This document shows, one piece after another, positions 35,043 to 45,774 of a DNA stretch of 64,000 bases. The DNA is from Liopterus haemorrhoidalis (Eukaryota; Arthropoda; Insecta; Coleoptera; Dytiscidae). Where the stretch lies: NCBI GenBank assembly GCA_963971575.1, contig OZ020611.1:245668654-245732653 (forward strand). Reading direction: 5' to 3'. Below the pieces are notes generated by a model, which saw only the letters and a program-made list of their open reading frames with translations, did no database searches and was not told the origin of the DNA. Made by a program: the position numbers and the translations under genes. The first letter of the stretch is position 1; every line of letters begins with the position of its first letter.

Positions 35043-35978
35043 CAGTTGTGGCGAACTAATTAAGAACGATCTTGTGATATGCATGTATTCATAAATTTTG
35101 ATTGGTAAAAGGGCGCCGTACATATTTTTTTCCATCTGACTCCAATCGATTAACCTTCGTTTCATCGCTCCAAAGGATATGCTTCCATTGGGAGATAGTC
35201 CAATCTTTATGTTCCTTGGCAAAAGCTAGCCTGTCCTTCCTGTTTTTTGATGAAAGTACTGGCTTCTTTCTTACAGCTCTTCCAAATAGTTGGTTCTCAT
35301 TCAATCTTTCTCTGATAGAACGAGCTGATAGTGCATTAGGTTCTTCAGCAAATATCTTCTTTTGGATTTCTTTGGAGCTAAGAAAGGGATTAGTTTTTGC
35401 TAATCGAACTATTCGTCGATCCACCGCTTCTGAAGTGTTTCGAGGTCGTCGACGTCTAGCTACATTTTCTGTGGTGTGATGTTTATTAAAATGTTGCACA
35501 GCGTTATAAACCATAGTTTTAGAACATTTTAATATATTTGCAATTACTCCATAAGACATATTTTCATTTAAATGCAGTTTTACTATGGCATCCCTCATGC
35601 CTGGTGCGCAACTTTTTTTTCTACCCATAATAAAAAAAAACCTACAGCACAAAAAACAAAATTGATTTTACCACTATAACCCTTGTATTAATAATTTTTA
35701 CCAGTGTTTTATTTGTTGACACAGCTCAAACTTCACAAAATAATGTTTTGCAATGTCGTTCCTAAATATATCGCCAATTGAAACATGCACATGTACGCTT
35801 GAACTGAACTAAACGAATTTTACGACCGAAGATTTTTGGATGATGTAATATTTACTTAGGGGTATAGTATAAGGCATATAAAAATTAGTACATATTTGGC
35901 GATTTATTGACTATAGTTAAAACTAGAGAACATTGTCTGTAATTTTACCTGCCGTTCTTAATTAGTTCGCCACAACTG
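35043..35978 (-). mobile_element. Tc1-like element, internally deleted (936 bp)
   Basis: The ends CAGTTGTGGCGAACTAATTA and AATTAGTTCGCCACAACTG are inverted repeats flanked by TA (35041-35042 and 35979-35980). It carries only the N-terminal half of a transposase, the 3' half having been deleted next to the left TIR. Confidence 0.88.
35089..35652 (-). CDS. Tc1-like transposase, N-terminal half
   Basis: 187 codons, about half the usual 340. A paired-type bipartite DNA-binding region: DAIVKLHLNENMSYGVIANI and CSKTMVYNAVQHFNKHHTTE, a basic RRRRPRNT hinge, then a second HTH (NPFLSSKEIQKKIF; ALSARSIRERLNENQLFGR). WKHILWSDETKVNRLESDGK holds the first catalytic Asp. The frame stops after KKYVRRPFTNQNL because the second and third catalytic residues are deleted. 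It could still bind TIR DNA if made, but cannot cut. An upstream ATG (MCCRFFFIMGRKK) precedes the more likely start MGRKKS. Confidence 0.85.
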   Translation of the reverse strand: MCCRFFFIMGRKKSCAPGMRDAIVKLHLNENMSYGVIANILKCSKTMVYNAVQHFNKHHTTENVARRRRPRNTSEAVDRRIVRLAKTNPFLSSKEIQKKIFAEEPNALSARSIRERLNENQLFGRAVRKKPVLSSKNRKDRLAFAKEHKDWTISQWKHILWSDETKVNRLESDGKKYVRRPFTNQNL

Positions 35979-36054
35979 TACGTCTACTTTAATTTCAACT
36001 TCGTTCTTGTTGTCCAATATATTTCGTAGGAACGCCTTTCATGCAGGTACTTGT

Positions 36055-36611
36055 TATAGACCTTTTCCCCCCTCTTCATATTAAACTGGGTCTAATGAAG
36101 CAGTTTGTAAAAGCGTTGACAAAGATGGTGACTGTTTCAAATATATATCTGAAATATTTCAAAGTCTCAGTAATGAGAAGCTAAAAGCTGGCATTTTTGA
36201 CGGACCACAAATTAGAAAATTAATGAATGATCCACATTTCACTGTACATATGGATGATATGGAGAAGAATGCATGGCAGTCTATCGTGGCGCTCATCAAA
36301 AATTTTCTTGGGAATAAAAAAGCCGAAAACTATGTGGAGGTCGAAAATTTGATTGAAAATTATCATCATCTGGGGTGCAACATGAGCGTGAAACTTCATT
36401 TTTTAAACAGTCATCTTGACAAATTTCCTGTCAATATTGGAGATGTTAGTGATGAACAGGGTGAACGTTTCCATCAGGATTTAAAGAGATGGAGAGACGT
36501 TATCAAGGAAGGTGGGATACTCACATGATGGCTGACTACTGTTGGAGTATTAAAAGAGACTTATCGGGAATGGTGCACTCCAGAAGATCTTACAAACGAC
36601 CATTTAATCCT
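36055..36611 (+). pseudogene. Uncharacterised TE-associated protein (FHQD/DYCW type), C-terminal part
   Basis: Pieces in three frames: DLFPPLHIKLGLMKQFVKAL; after a frameshift near 36112, DKDGDCFKY and KAGIFDGPQIRKLMNDPHF; the long frame with NFLGNKKAENYVEVENLIEN, MSVKLHFLNSHLDKFPVNIG and DEQGERFHQDLK. After a further shift near 36487 come RRYQGRWDTHMMADYCWSIK and SRRSYKRPFNP before TAA (36609-36611). The LHFLxSHLDxFPxNxG, GERFHQD and ADYCW motifs define a protein that is highly repeated in many invertebrate genomes. I know of no established biochemical function. Its position between TIRs suggests it is the element's own gene. Confidence 0.6.
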
Positions 36612-36940
36612 TAAATTATTTTGTATTTTTATTTTAACACTCCAATGCATTAAAATGTAATTAAAACTGTTCTCATTTTCTTTTTTTCTCTATAAATAAA
36701 ATTTTACGAATATTTTCTAATTATTTAGTCCTTATTGTTCGCCAAATTTTTACCAATTACAGTATCGACGTCTAAAATTAAACGATAGAAGCATTATTTG
36801 TCCGAAAATATGTATTTGTTTTAGAGCAATAATCTGATGTGATAGGCAAAAACTGATGTGATATTTGAGTTCAGTAGCACCAAATTAGTAAGAAACAAGT
36901 CTTAGATGTAAGTCAGCAAAAATTGTGTTGACCAGTGTAA

Positions 36941-37430
36941 TCGGAACTGAAATTCTGAGCATAATGTTAACTGAAAATTTTCTGGCAAGCAGTGGAATTG
37001 ATTGTAAAGTGAGGTGTGGTGTGTAGAGAGAGGAGCTTTATATGAAAGGGCTTAGAGTTTTTGCGATGTAATTCAGCAATGTCCGTAATCCTGTTATTTG
37101 AGTTTGGTGGAGTTTTGTGTCGTGAGGCATGTATAATCTTGTCCGCAGTCTGTCGCAGTGGACTGGCCATCGGACAACAGCCACCGGACACACACACCGC
37201 AACACCGCAATCCGGGCTCCGGGGCATCACCACCCGGAACTCCCATCTCACAATAACCTCTGTTCAAACTCCACCATCAAAGACAGTTGTGTAGTTTGAC
37301 AAACTTCATTCTACTTGATGATCATTGTTAAATTATATTTTAATAATATTGTAATAATAATAAGGCAGGACAAATACCAAACTTTAACGTCGCGAGAATT
37401 TCTTCGAGGGGCTGCAATTGCTTTTTAGGG
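36941..37430. other. Non-coding stretch with GC-rich patch
   Basis: About 37140-37250 is GC-rich and CA-rich. Overlapping frames on both strands show no known domain. No repeat ends recognised. Confidence 0.35.
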
Positions 37431-37782
37431 TTTTAAAGAATACTTTACAGTCACCATTTGTGAAAATTCAGATAGTAAAATCAAATTAGAAACCTTACGT
37501 TTCAGCATGTAACTTTAGAAATATATTTTTAAGGTTCATTGTTCACAGAGACATTTTTTCAGAGTTATTGCTTAATGACTTTTAACACTAGTATCTCCTT
37601 GGACAATGTTTAAACCCTTTTTTCTAGAAACGCTACTAGCCCTCTTATATAAACCCCAATCTCTCTGAAGACGAGGTCAGAAAAGTGTTCGGTCCGGTTA
37701 GCGTAAACATCTAAGTTTTTGAATTCTTAGAGGCCCTGTGTCGGCATTCTGGTGGTCTACCCGATTCTAATTGTTTTAATTT
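37431..37782 (+). repeat. 0.35-kb direct repeat, left copy
   Basis: Aligns with 39012-39372 throughout; shared landmarks are TTTCAGCATGTAACTTTAGA, ATCTCCTTGGACAATGTTTA, CTCTTATATAAAC and CACTGTGTCGGCATTCTGG-type (CCTGTG here). The copies directly flank Helentron-like copy E. A TATATAAA-type box about 30 bases before a CTCTCTGAAGAC segment looks promoter-like, but no coding sequence follows. Confidence 0.8.
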
Positions 37783-37784
37783 TT

Positions 37785-39007
<1,223 letters not shown>

Positions 39008-39011
39008 AATC

Positions 39012-39372
39012 ATTTTAAAGGTTATTTTGCAGTCAACATTTGTGAAAATTCGGATAATAAAATAAAATTAGAAATCTTATGTTTCAGCATGTAACTTTAG
39101 ATATTTTTTTTTATGGTTCATTGTTCAAGGAGGCATTTGTTCAGAGTTATTGCTTAATAACTTTGAACACTAGCATCTCCTTGGACAATGTTTAAACCAT
39201 TTTTCCTAGAAACGCTACTAGCACTCTTATATAAACACTCTCTCTCTCTCTCTCTGTCTCTCTGAAGACAGGGTCAGAAACTATTCGGTCCGGGTAGCGT
39301 AGTTTTTGAATTGTTAGAGGCACTGTGTCGGCATTCTGGTGGTCTATCCGATTCTATTTGTTTTAATCTTTG
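39012..39372 (+). repeat. 0.35-kb direct repeat, right copy
   Basis: Partner of 37431-37782, somewhat diverged, with a (CT)n expansion (39239-39256) at the position where the left copy reads CCCCAATCTCTCTG. Confidence 0.8.
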
Positions 39373-39539
39373 TCATTATTTTTACCTATATTTTAAACTT
39401 TCAAGCTTACTCTTGTAAATAATATAATATTATAAATCAAATTCATTAATTTTAAACCGTCTCACTTAACGTGTGTAAAAATTCACTTTTAAGAACTTAA
39501 GTGAACAGCTAAAATCCAGACTAATTACAAGATACCTGA

Positions 39540-39935
39540 TCAGTCGGTTGGTAGGTAAGTACTAATACAATAGAACTGATTTTAGAATACCCTTTTCAAG
39601 ATATGATGTAAGAAACCAGCCCAATATAATGGGAACTAAGTTTTTGAACAAACTTCCAGATACTATCAGAAACCTAGAAATTGAACAATTTAAAAATAAA
39701 ATGAAAAAAATACTCATAACGAAAGATGAATTAACTCCACAGCAATTTAACCAATAGATTTTCACACTTACACTCTTTCTTTATTTATATATTTTATCCA
39801 TGTCATTAAAATTGTAATATATCAATATATAAGACGTATATTTTAATTTCTTATTTTTGTTCTTGTTTATTGATATGTTCGACTCCAAAAATGTACATTA
39901 CATTCACTGGAATAAAGATTATTATTATTTATTTA
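39540..39935 (+). pseudogene. Non-LTR retrotransposon 3' end (RT C-terminus and tail)
   Basis: The plus frame reads FRIPFSRYDVRNQPNIMGTK, FLNKLPDTIRNLEIEQFKNK and MKKILITKDELTPQQFNQ then TAG at 39757, matching the very end of CR1/Jockey-type polymerases (the FNxLP motif). A 3' UTR and a mixed ATT/ATTT tail follow (39917-39938). It lies tail-to-tail with the next fragment. Confidence 0.7.
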
Positions 39936-39944
39936 TTGGACTGG

Positions 39945-41165
39945 AACACACACAGGACAAGCTCAGTAAAGTGTTCTCTGTTTAATATTACACGTTATAT
40001 GTTTAAACAATTAGAATTAGAGTACATAATCAGATAGTAAACAAATACAAAATGTCCCAAAGTTCATATTATAAGTAGATGCCAATCTGATGAGGGGTGA
40101 ATTACGGAAGGAATTAGTATTAAAATTTGTTACGTGAAATAACGTTTGGTTGCGGGTCTGATATGAGGGAACATGAACACCAAAAGGTTGTAGCAGATCA
40201 CTGCTTTCAGTGATGCTATTAACAATCTTATAAAGAAAGAGCATGTCCACTAGCACACGACGATTTTTTAATATTAAAATATTAAAAGTAGTACAGACAG
40301 ATTCATAATTTTCATAAGGGGTGTCTGTTTTATAGCAAAGGTATTTTAAAGCTTTAATCTGAATTCTTTCAATTTTATTTACATACTTATCATACTGGGG
40401 GTTCCAAAAACGGATGCAAAATTTAGTAGACTATAAACATAGGCAAAATAAAGATTTTTAATAGGAATTACCGATTTAATTTTTTTTGTGCTTCGAATAA
40501 TAAAACTCAGCATTCTCCAGGCTTTAGAAACTATATTGATTATATGAGCTTCATTTGATAATTTTGTGTCAATATACACCCCAAGATCCTTTACAACTTC
40601 AGTCCTATTTAATAAATTCCCATTTAACTTATAATTAAATGTAAACTTATTAGTATTTCTAGAAAATGAGACAATTTGGCATTTACTATAATTCAAAAAA
40701 AGTTTATTTTCATCGCAATATTTATGGAAATTGACAAGGTCATTTTGAAGCAATATTGCGTCAGAAATTGAAGTAATTTTAAACAACATTTTCATGTCAT
40801 CAGCAAATAATAGAAAATTAACATTTGAAATATAGGTAGTGACGTCGTTTAGGAAAATCAGAAAGAGTAATGGTCCTAAATCATACCCCTGAGGGACACC
40901 AGATGTAATTTTTACAAAACTTTACGTAAATTGATTAATCTTCACAGCTTGACTTCGGTTCTTAATATAAGAGATAAACCATTTAAGTAATTCCCAATGA
41001 ATATCCATTCTTAAGAGCTTATTTATTAGAAGATTATGGTTGATTTTGTCAAAGGCTTTACTGAAGTCTGTGTATACAGAATCCACTTGAATTTGTTTAT
41101 CTAAATGATTTAGCAAATAATCGGTATACAAAAACAAATTTGTGTCAACCGATCTTCCTCGAACA
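39945..41165 (-). pseudogene. Non-LTR retrotransposon reverse transcriptase, 5'-truncated
   Basis: Minus-strand blocks in order: DKQIQVDSVYTDFSKAFDKI (motif A), then after a frameshift near 40920 TSGVPQGYDLGPLLFLIFLN (motif B) and FLLFADDMKMLFKI (motif C, FADD). Next come CDENKLFLNYSKCQIVSFSR, VVKDLGVYIDTKLSNEAHI, IERIQIKALKYLCYK and VLVDMLFLYKIVNS. The catalytic Asp residues are present, but at least two frameshifts break the gene, and endonuclease and ORF1 are absent. It resembles Jockey/I-group enzymes. Confidence 0.85.
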
Positions 41166-42021
41166 AATTATTATTATTATTACATATCATTTATTGTAAA
41201 GATGAACCCTGGATAACACTCACTCCTGGTACCCGAATTTCTTTAGCCAGGAATCTCATTTCAGTTTGAGATCAGACTTCATATTATATCATAGGCTCGT
41301 TACCTAGTTGATAAAAAAGCTATGATATTAAAGTAACGTATCAGGGCTCGCTACAACGTTTATAATGTTTCGGATAATGATGAATTTGGTTTTATAATAG
41401 TTTTTCCTGTGTTAGCAACAAGTTCGTTTGTATATTGACTAATTCTCATGAAGACTTTATTTATATATAAAAAAGATTTAGGCCATATTTCAAAACAACT
41501 CAACCATCAAACTAATTTTATTTATTTTTTTACTTTTCAACACTTTATTTCGTAGTGTGAACAGATTGCACACATAACAGACTCCATATTCTCGAGCCTG
41601 AGCCAAAATTCATAAAATTTCGTGTCATGCCCTGAAATTCATCATCTTCCTAAAAGAGATCATTTGATGAAAACAGATGAAGTCTATTATCTTCAGTAAA
41701 AACGTTAACTAACAGCAAGCGAAAAAGCAGCTTTTTCTAACAATAATATATGGCCGGGGGGGAAAGTGTTCTTTATTAGAAAATAAAAACGTGTCTCTCT
41801 AGCAGTGAGAAGCGAGCAGCTAGTGCAGTTCTGCCTCATACATCTTTCAGAGCGCGGAGGCAATATCGCGGACAGCATTGCACGACTTCAATATCAACAC
41901 CGGCTTTATCAGCTGCACCTCTACACGTGACACTAAATATCCTCGATATTACGAAATTTTAAATTTAGAAGTGTTAGGCGGAAAATAACACGTTTGTCTC
42001 TGGGTATGTATGGATATTATA
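41166..42021. other. Unassigned non-coding sequence
   Basis: ATT-rich at its left edge (41167-41185). No protein family, TIR or tandem array recognised. A GC-richer segment lies near 41800-41930. Confidence 0.35.
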
Positions 42022-42163
42022 CAGTGAATTTATTTTTTAATGCAACTATGTCATTACCATGGATACAGTTTTTGACAGCAATATAAATCGTGTTCATTTC
42101 CATTTGCAACATAGACAATTAGTGTGTATACTTTTGCTCATTGCTGATTTAAAAATTAATCAA

Positions 42164-43336
42164 CATGTATACAGATGAAGAAATAATAATGATGGTAACT
42201 TGGTATAACTCCCAAATGAGTTTAAGAGAAGTTTCTGCTGTATTTAGTACAACTTATCCAGATCGGCCAGTACCAAATCCCTCTACAATTTCAAGACTAG
42301 TTAATAAATTTCATCGCGAAGGATAAGTCAAAACATAATAAAAAAATTGATGTGAAGTGTGAATTTTCACACATTTCAGGGTTTTGCAGGTATTTAGTAA
42401 GTGAATGATGATTATTTGGGATGCCAAAACAAATATTATGACAAAATATTTTTTTATGAATTTTAATTCGAATGCCTATTACCATTATTTAAGTTTTTAA
42501 AGATGTGCAGTGTTTTTTTTTATATATCAAGGTTCATTAAGATTTTGAAAATTGCGCCTATGGCTTCCATTGGTTGTTTTTAGTCATAGCTCCTCCCCTT
42601 TGATTTCGTGTACATTCAAGTATATAATTAAATTATAATTTCAACAATTTCCACTGGTTATTAAATTTACGCTATTAAAAATTAAATGCAACAATTGCCA
42701 AAATATAATTAAAATTTTGAAAAAATAATTTAAACAATATAAAAATGCAAAAAAAAAATAAAAAATAATATTGTCTCCTCACGTAGGACTCGAACATGAG
42801 TTCGATTATGAATTCTTGGGCAGAACGCAAGTATCTTAGCCACAGCACCAAGAAACACGTTTCTGTTTAGCGTATTATATAACTATAAGTTGTCAACATT
42901 ATTAGCAAAAAAACACAAAAAATGCTTTTTTTTCCAAAAACATAATCTGATCAAAAATTCCTGTTGAACTATTCCGGTTCACACCAATGTACATTACTTA
43001 GAATTTTTTCAGATTTTTAGTTTAAACCATCTGGGCTACAGGGTGTGGGACAAAATTTTTGTTGCACAATATTGGCAAAAATCGCTTAAAAATAATTTAT
43101 TTTGCAAATTTAAAAATTTGAGCGTTAATCCAAGTACCAAGGGCTTTCATTTAATACCCTACTCAGAATTTAAAAAAAATAATTTTTTTTTCGATGAGCA
43201 CATATTTGTTTATATTTTTAGGGGGATATGTTTTTTAGATGTTTTAGTATTTTTCCTATGTGCGGGTCAAAGAGTTGTATAAGCATGCCAAATTTCAACT
43301 CTCTAGGTTTAGCCGTTTGGCTACAATTTTTACCGA

Positions 43337-43370
<34 letters not shown>

Positions 43371-44283
43371 GACAAAATGACGGTATAAGGGTTTTTTGGT
43401 CATACCTACAAAACCCTAAAAAGAACAACATCCCACGTGCTTACAGAAGAGAAGCAGTTGGAAATATTATTACAAGTGGAAGAAAACAATCAAAATACTT
43501 TAAGATCAATTGCACAAACCGTTGGTGTCAGTATTGGATCTGTTTTTAACTTCTTAAAAAAAGAAAAGTTTCGATCATACAAATTTCAAAATCATCAAGA
43601 ATTGTTAAAAAGGGAAGCAACAGTACGTATGGATTTTTGTTATGAAATGTTTGAAAAAATTAATTCCGACCCAACAATGCTTCAAAGAATTTTATTTACT
43701 GACGAAGCAACGTTTACTCTAAATGGTGCAGTGCACAGACAAAATTTTAGGTACTGGAGTTGAGAAAATTTACATTTGTTTCATTCCTCCCGAACTCAAA
43801 GGCCGTATAAATTAAATGTTTGGACAGGGATAATAGGAACCAATATTATAGGGCCTTTTTTTATTAACGGTAACCTTAATGCCGCAAAATATCTAGCCCT
43901 TTTGCAAATCCAAATATTACCTGCGTTGCGAAACCTGAATATTAATGAAGTATGGTTTCAATGGCGCACAAGTCCATTATTCTAGAATAGTTAAAGAATA
44001 TTTACATAGAACTTTCCCAAATAGCTGGATTGGAAGAGGAGGGTCGATGAATTGGCCAGCGAGATCTCCGGATTTGGCACCCAATGATTTTTTTTATTGG
44101 AGATATTTAAAGACCAAAGTATATAATGGAGAACTTAGGGATGTTGCTGAACTGAACGACAAAATTGTTCAAGCATCCAACAATATACCTCAAGAGCAAT
44201 TGCTGAATGTTTTGAATAATTTTTATGGTCGTTTAACATTTTGTATGCAAGTAAACGGAGAAACTTTTGAACATTTATTATAA
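42164..44283 (+). pseudogene. DD41D transposase split by a Helentron-like insertion
   Basis: The N-terminal exon-like piece MYTDEEIIMMVTWYNSQMSL and NPSTISRLVNKFHREG (42164-42325, HTH) ends at a TAA. After the insertion the frame resumes EEKQLEILLQVEENNQNTLR, IAQTVGVSIGSVFNFLKKEK, QRILFTDEATFTLNG (first Asp), a TGA at 43760, then [21 protein letters not shown] small deletion near 43953 turns the second catalytic Asp region into WFQWRTSPL and shifts the frame. The rest is GGSMNWPARSPDLAPNDFFY (third Asp present) to a stop at 44281. Confidence 0.87.
42342..43417 (-). mobile_element. Helentron/HINE-like repeat, copy F
   Basis: Minus-strand full-length copy with a short (TCTG)n (about 9 units near 43339-43371). 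tRNA-like block: A-box-like TGGTGCTGTGG (42850-42840) and B-box-like TGTTCGAGTCC (42795-42785). The cassette is shared with copy G. It is inserted inside transposase codons, near a poly-A/poly-T site. Confidence 0.92.
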
Positions 44284-44360
44284 GTTTTTATTAGATATTT
44301 ATTTATTTTTATTTTTTTATTTGTATTTTCAATAAAATATTATGTTTTTGCTAGTAAATA

Positions 44361-44610
44361 TCAGCACCTCAGAGGTAAATTGTATTAAATCGCAATTGAT
44401 AAATAGCTCAGAAAAGACGATTTAAGATTGTTTATCTCCTTGCTTTGATCGACTTGATACATTTTTAAAGCAACGTATATTGAAACTGGCTAGAGTTATA
44501 GTTCCAAATTATTTTTCACTCGACAGACTATAAAGTATTGAGTCACTTGGCACTAAAATGTCATTTTTGATAAAAATGTGACTTGATACAGTTTACCTCT
44601 AAAGTGCTGA
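44361..44610. mobile_element. Tc1/mariner-type MITE (250 bp) with known empty site
   Basis: The ends TCAGCACCTCAGAGGTAAA and TTTACCTCTAAAGTGCTGA are inverted repeats flanked by TA on both sides. The corresponding unfilled sequence GTAGTAAATATGG is present at about 31350 in the related element, so insertion into a single TA with its duplication is seen directly. Confidence 0.9.
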
Positions 44611-44804
44611 TATGGTTTTTTCTATGTTGCAAATGAAAATAAACACGATTTATATTGCTGTCAAAAACTGTATCCATGGTAATGACATAGTACATGTTGA
44701 ATTAAAAAATAAATTCACTGTATTTGATTTGTATAAAGCTAACCATAATAACCAATAAAGTCAATAAATAAAAGTACATACTATAGTTTTCATCCACTTT
44801 TTTT

Positions 44805-45045
44805 TTGGATTTTCTAAAAGGGCCCCATACTCTGTTTGTCCAAGGGCCCCTGCATGGTCTAAGACGGCACTGAAAGAGCCATTTCTTCATGTTTGGAAAG
44901 AGAAAGAAGTCGCAAAGAATCTGGAGAATAGGATGGATGAAGGAGCGCAATTCGACCAATTAGGCTGTTGCAATTGCGGATGAGTGAGCTGATCCATTAT
45001 CATGGTGAAACAGAAAAACGGTGTTCTACTATAAACTGCTAAAGA
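44805..45045 (-). pseudogene. Mariner transposase fragment next to a hAT-type end
   Basis: The minus strand gives VFLFHHDNGSAHSSAIATA (second catalytic Asp), a stop, LVELRSFIHPI and, after a frameshift, CDFFLFPNMKKWL (third Asp), so a mariner catalytic core with DD34D-like layout. It ends at about 44873. There CAGTGCCGTCTTAGACCATG (minus strand) marks the terminus of an unrelated hAT-like fragment reaching to about 44805. Confidence 0.7.
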
Positions 45046-45587
45046 CAATATGGAGTTAAATACAAAAGACTATATAATGTTTTTGTACATCTTCCATTTT
45101 ATCTGCAATGTATCGATTAGACAAGTATGATATCATAGTTTTGCAATATTTGGCAAGTTTTCAGTGAGTCATTATTTGTTTACTGGTGTAGTTGGCAGTC
45201 GATCAGCCGCGGATGACTCTCTGGTTCTCCCAGTGTTTCCACCGGTCCATTCATCCTCTCTCCGCTACACTCGGCTCTAGATCAACACGCACCTACACCG
45301 TACACACGACCTGCCACTGGCACTCAGCCAACTTCTAAATTAAACACAAGTTCATCTCCCAATAACAACATTAACGTTCATTCATAACCACCTCATTAAT
45401 GATACGGGGAAATTTAAAAATAATTTTCACCCAAACATTACCTCAACACATATTGATAGCTACATTATACAAACTGTAGGTGGGTAAGCTAAACAATTTT
45501 AAGATATGAACGAGATTCCTTTTATACGCTCAACATTGGACGTTTGCCATTGCTATGCTAATTACTATTAGGTAGAATAGTGCAATA
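45046..45587. other. Unassigned non-coding sequence
   Basis: No gene or repeat recognised; a GC-richer patch lies at about 45190-45320. Confidence 0.35.
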
Positions 45588-45774
45588 TATCACGTCTGGG
45601 AAAAAGTTAGTGGCGTTTTTACCGATAAACGGCGCTAATTGCAAATAACTCATTGAAATACAGATCGCAGCGACACCACTAAGCGCTAGTTGGAAAGGTG
45701 ACAGTTCGAGCGTTACTTTGAGCCTCTAAACATCAAAATTTGTGCAGTGGTTGGAAAGTTGTTTGCGTTTGAAA

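Larger units (their letters stand above)
34888..36939 (+). mobile_element. TIR element encoding an uncharacterised repetitive protein
   Basis: CACTGGTCAACAAATTTTAA at the left has an inverted partner AAAATTGTGTTGACCAGTGT at the right, and GCTGACTTAGAT / ATGTAAGTCAGC continues the match inward. It encloses the protein remnant at 36055-36611. A Tc1-like derivative (35043-35978) is nested inside. Target duplication is ambiguous, so the superfamily is not assigned. Confidence 0.6.
42022..44720 (+). mobile_element. DD41D mariner-like element (second family), full extent with two insertions
   Basis: TA-flanked (42020-42021 and 44721-44722). TIRs of about 90-100 bp start CAGTGAATTTATTTTTTAAT and include TGTCATTACCATGGATACAG and GACAGCAATATAAATCGTG. 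Inside are Helentron-like copy F (42342-43417) and a 250-bp MITE (44361-44610). Removing both leaves about 1.37 kb, a normal size for the superfamily. Confidence 0.9.
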
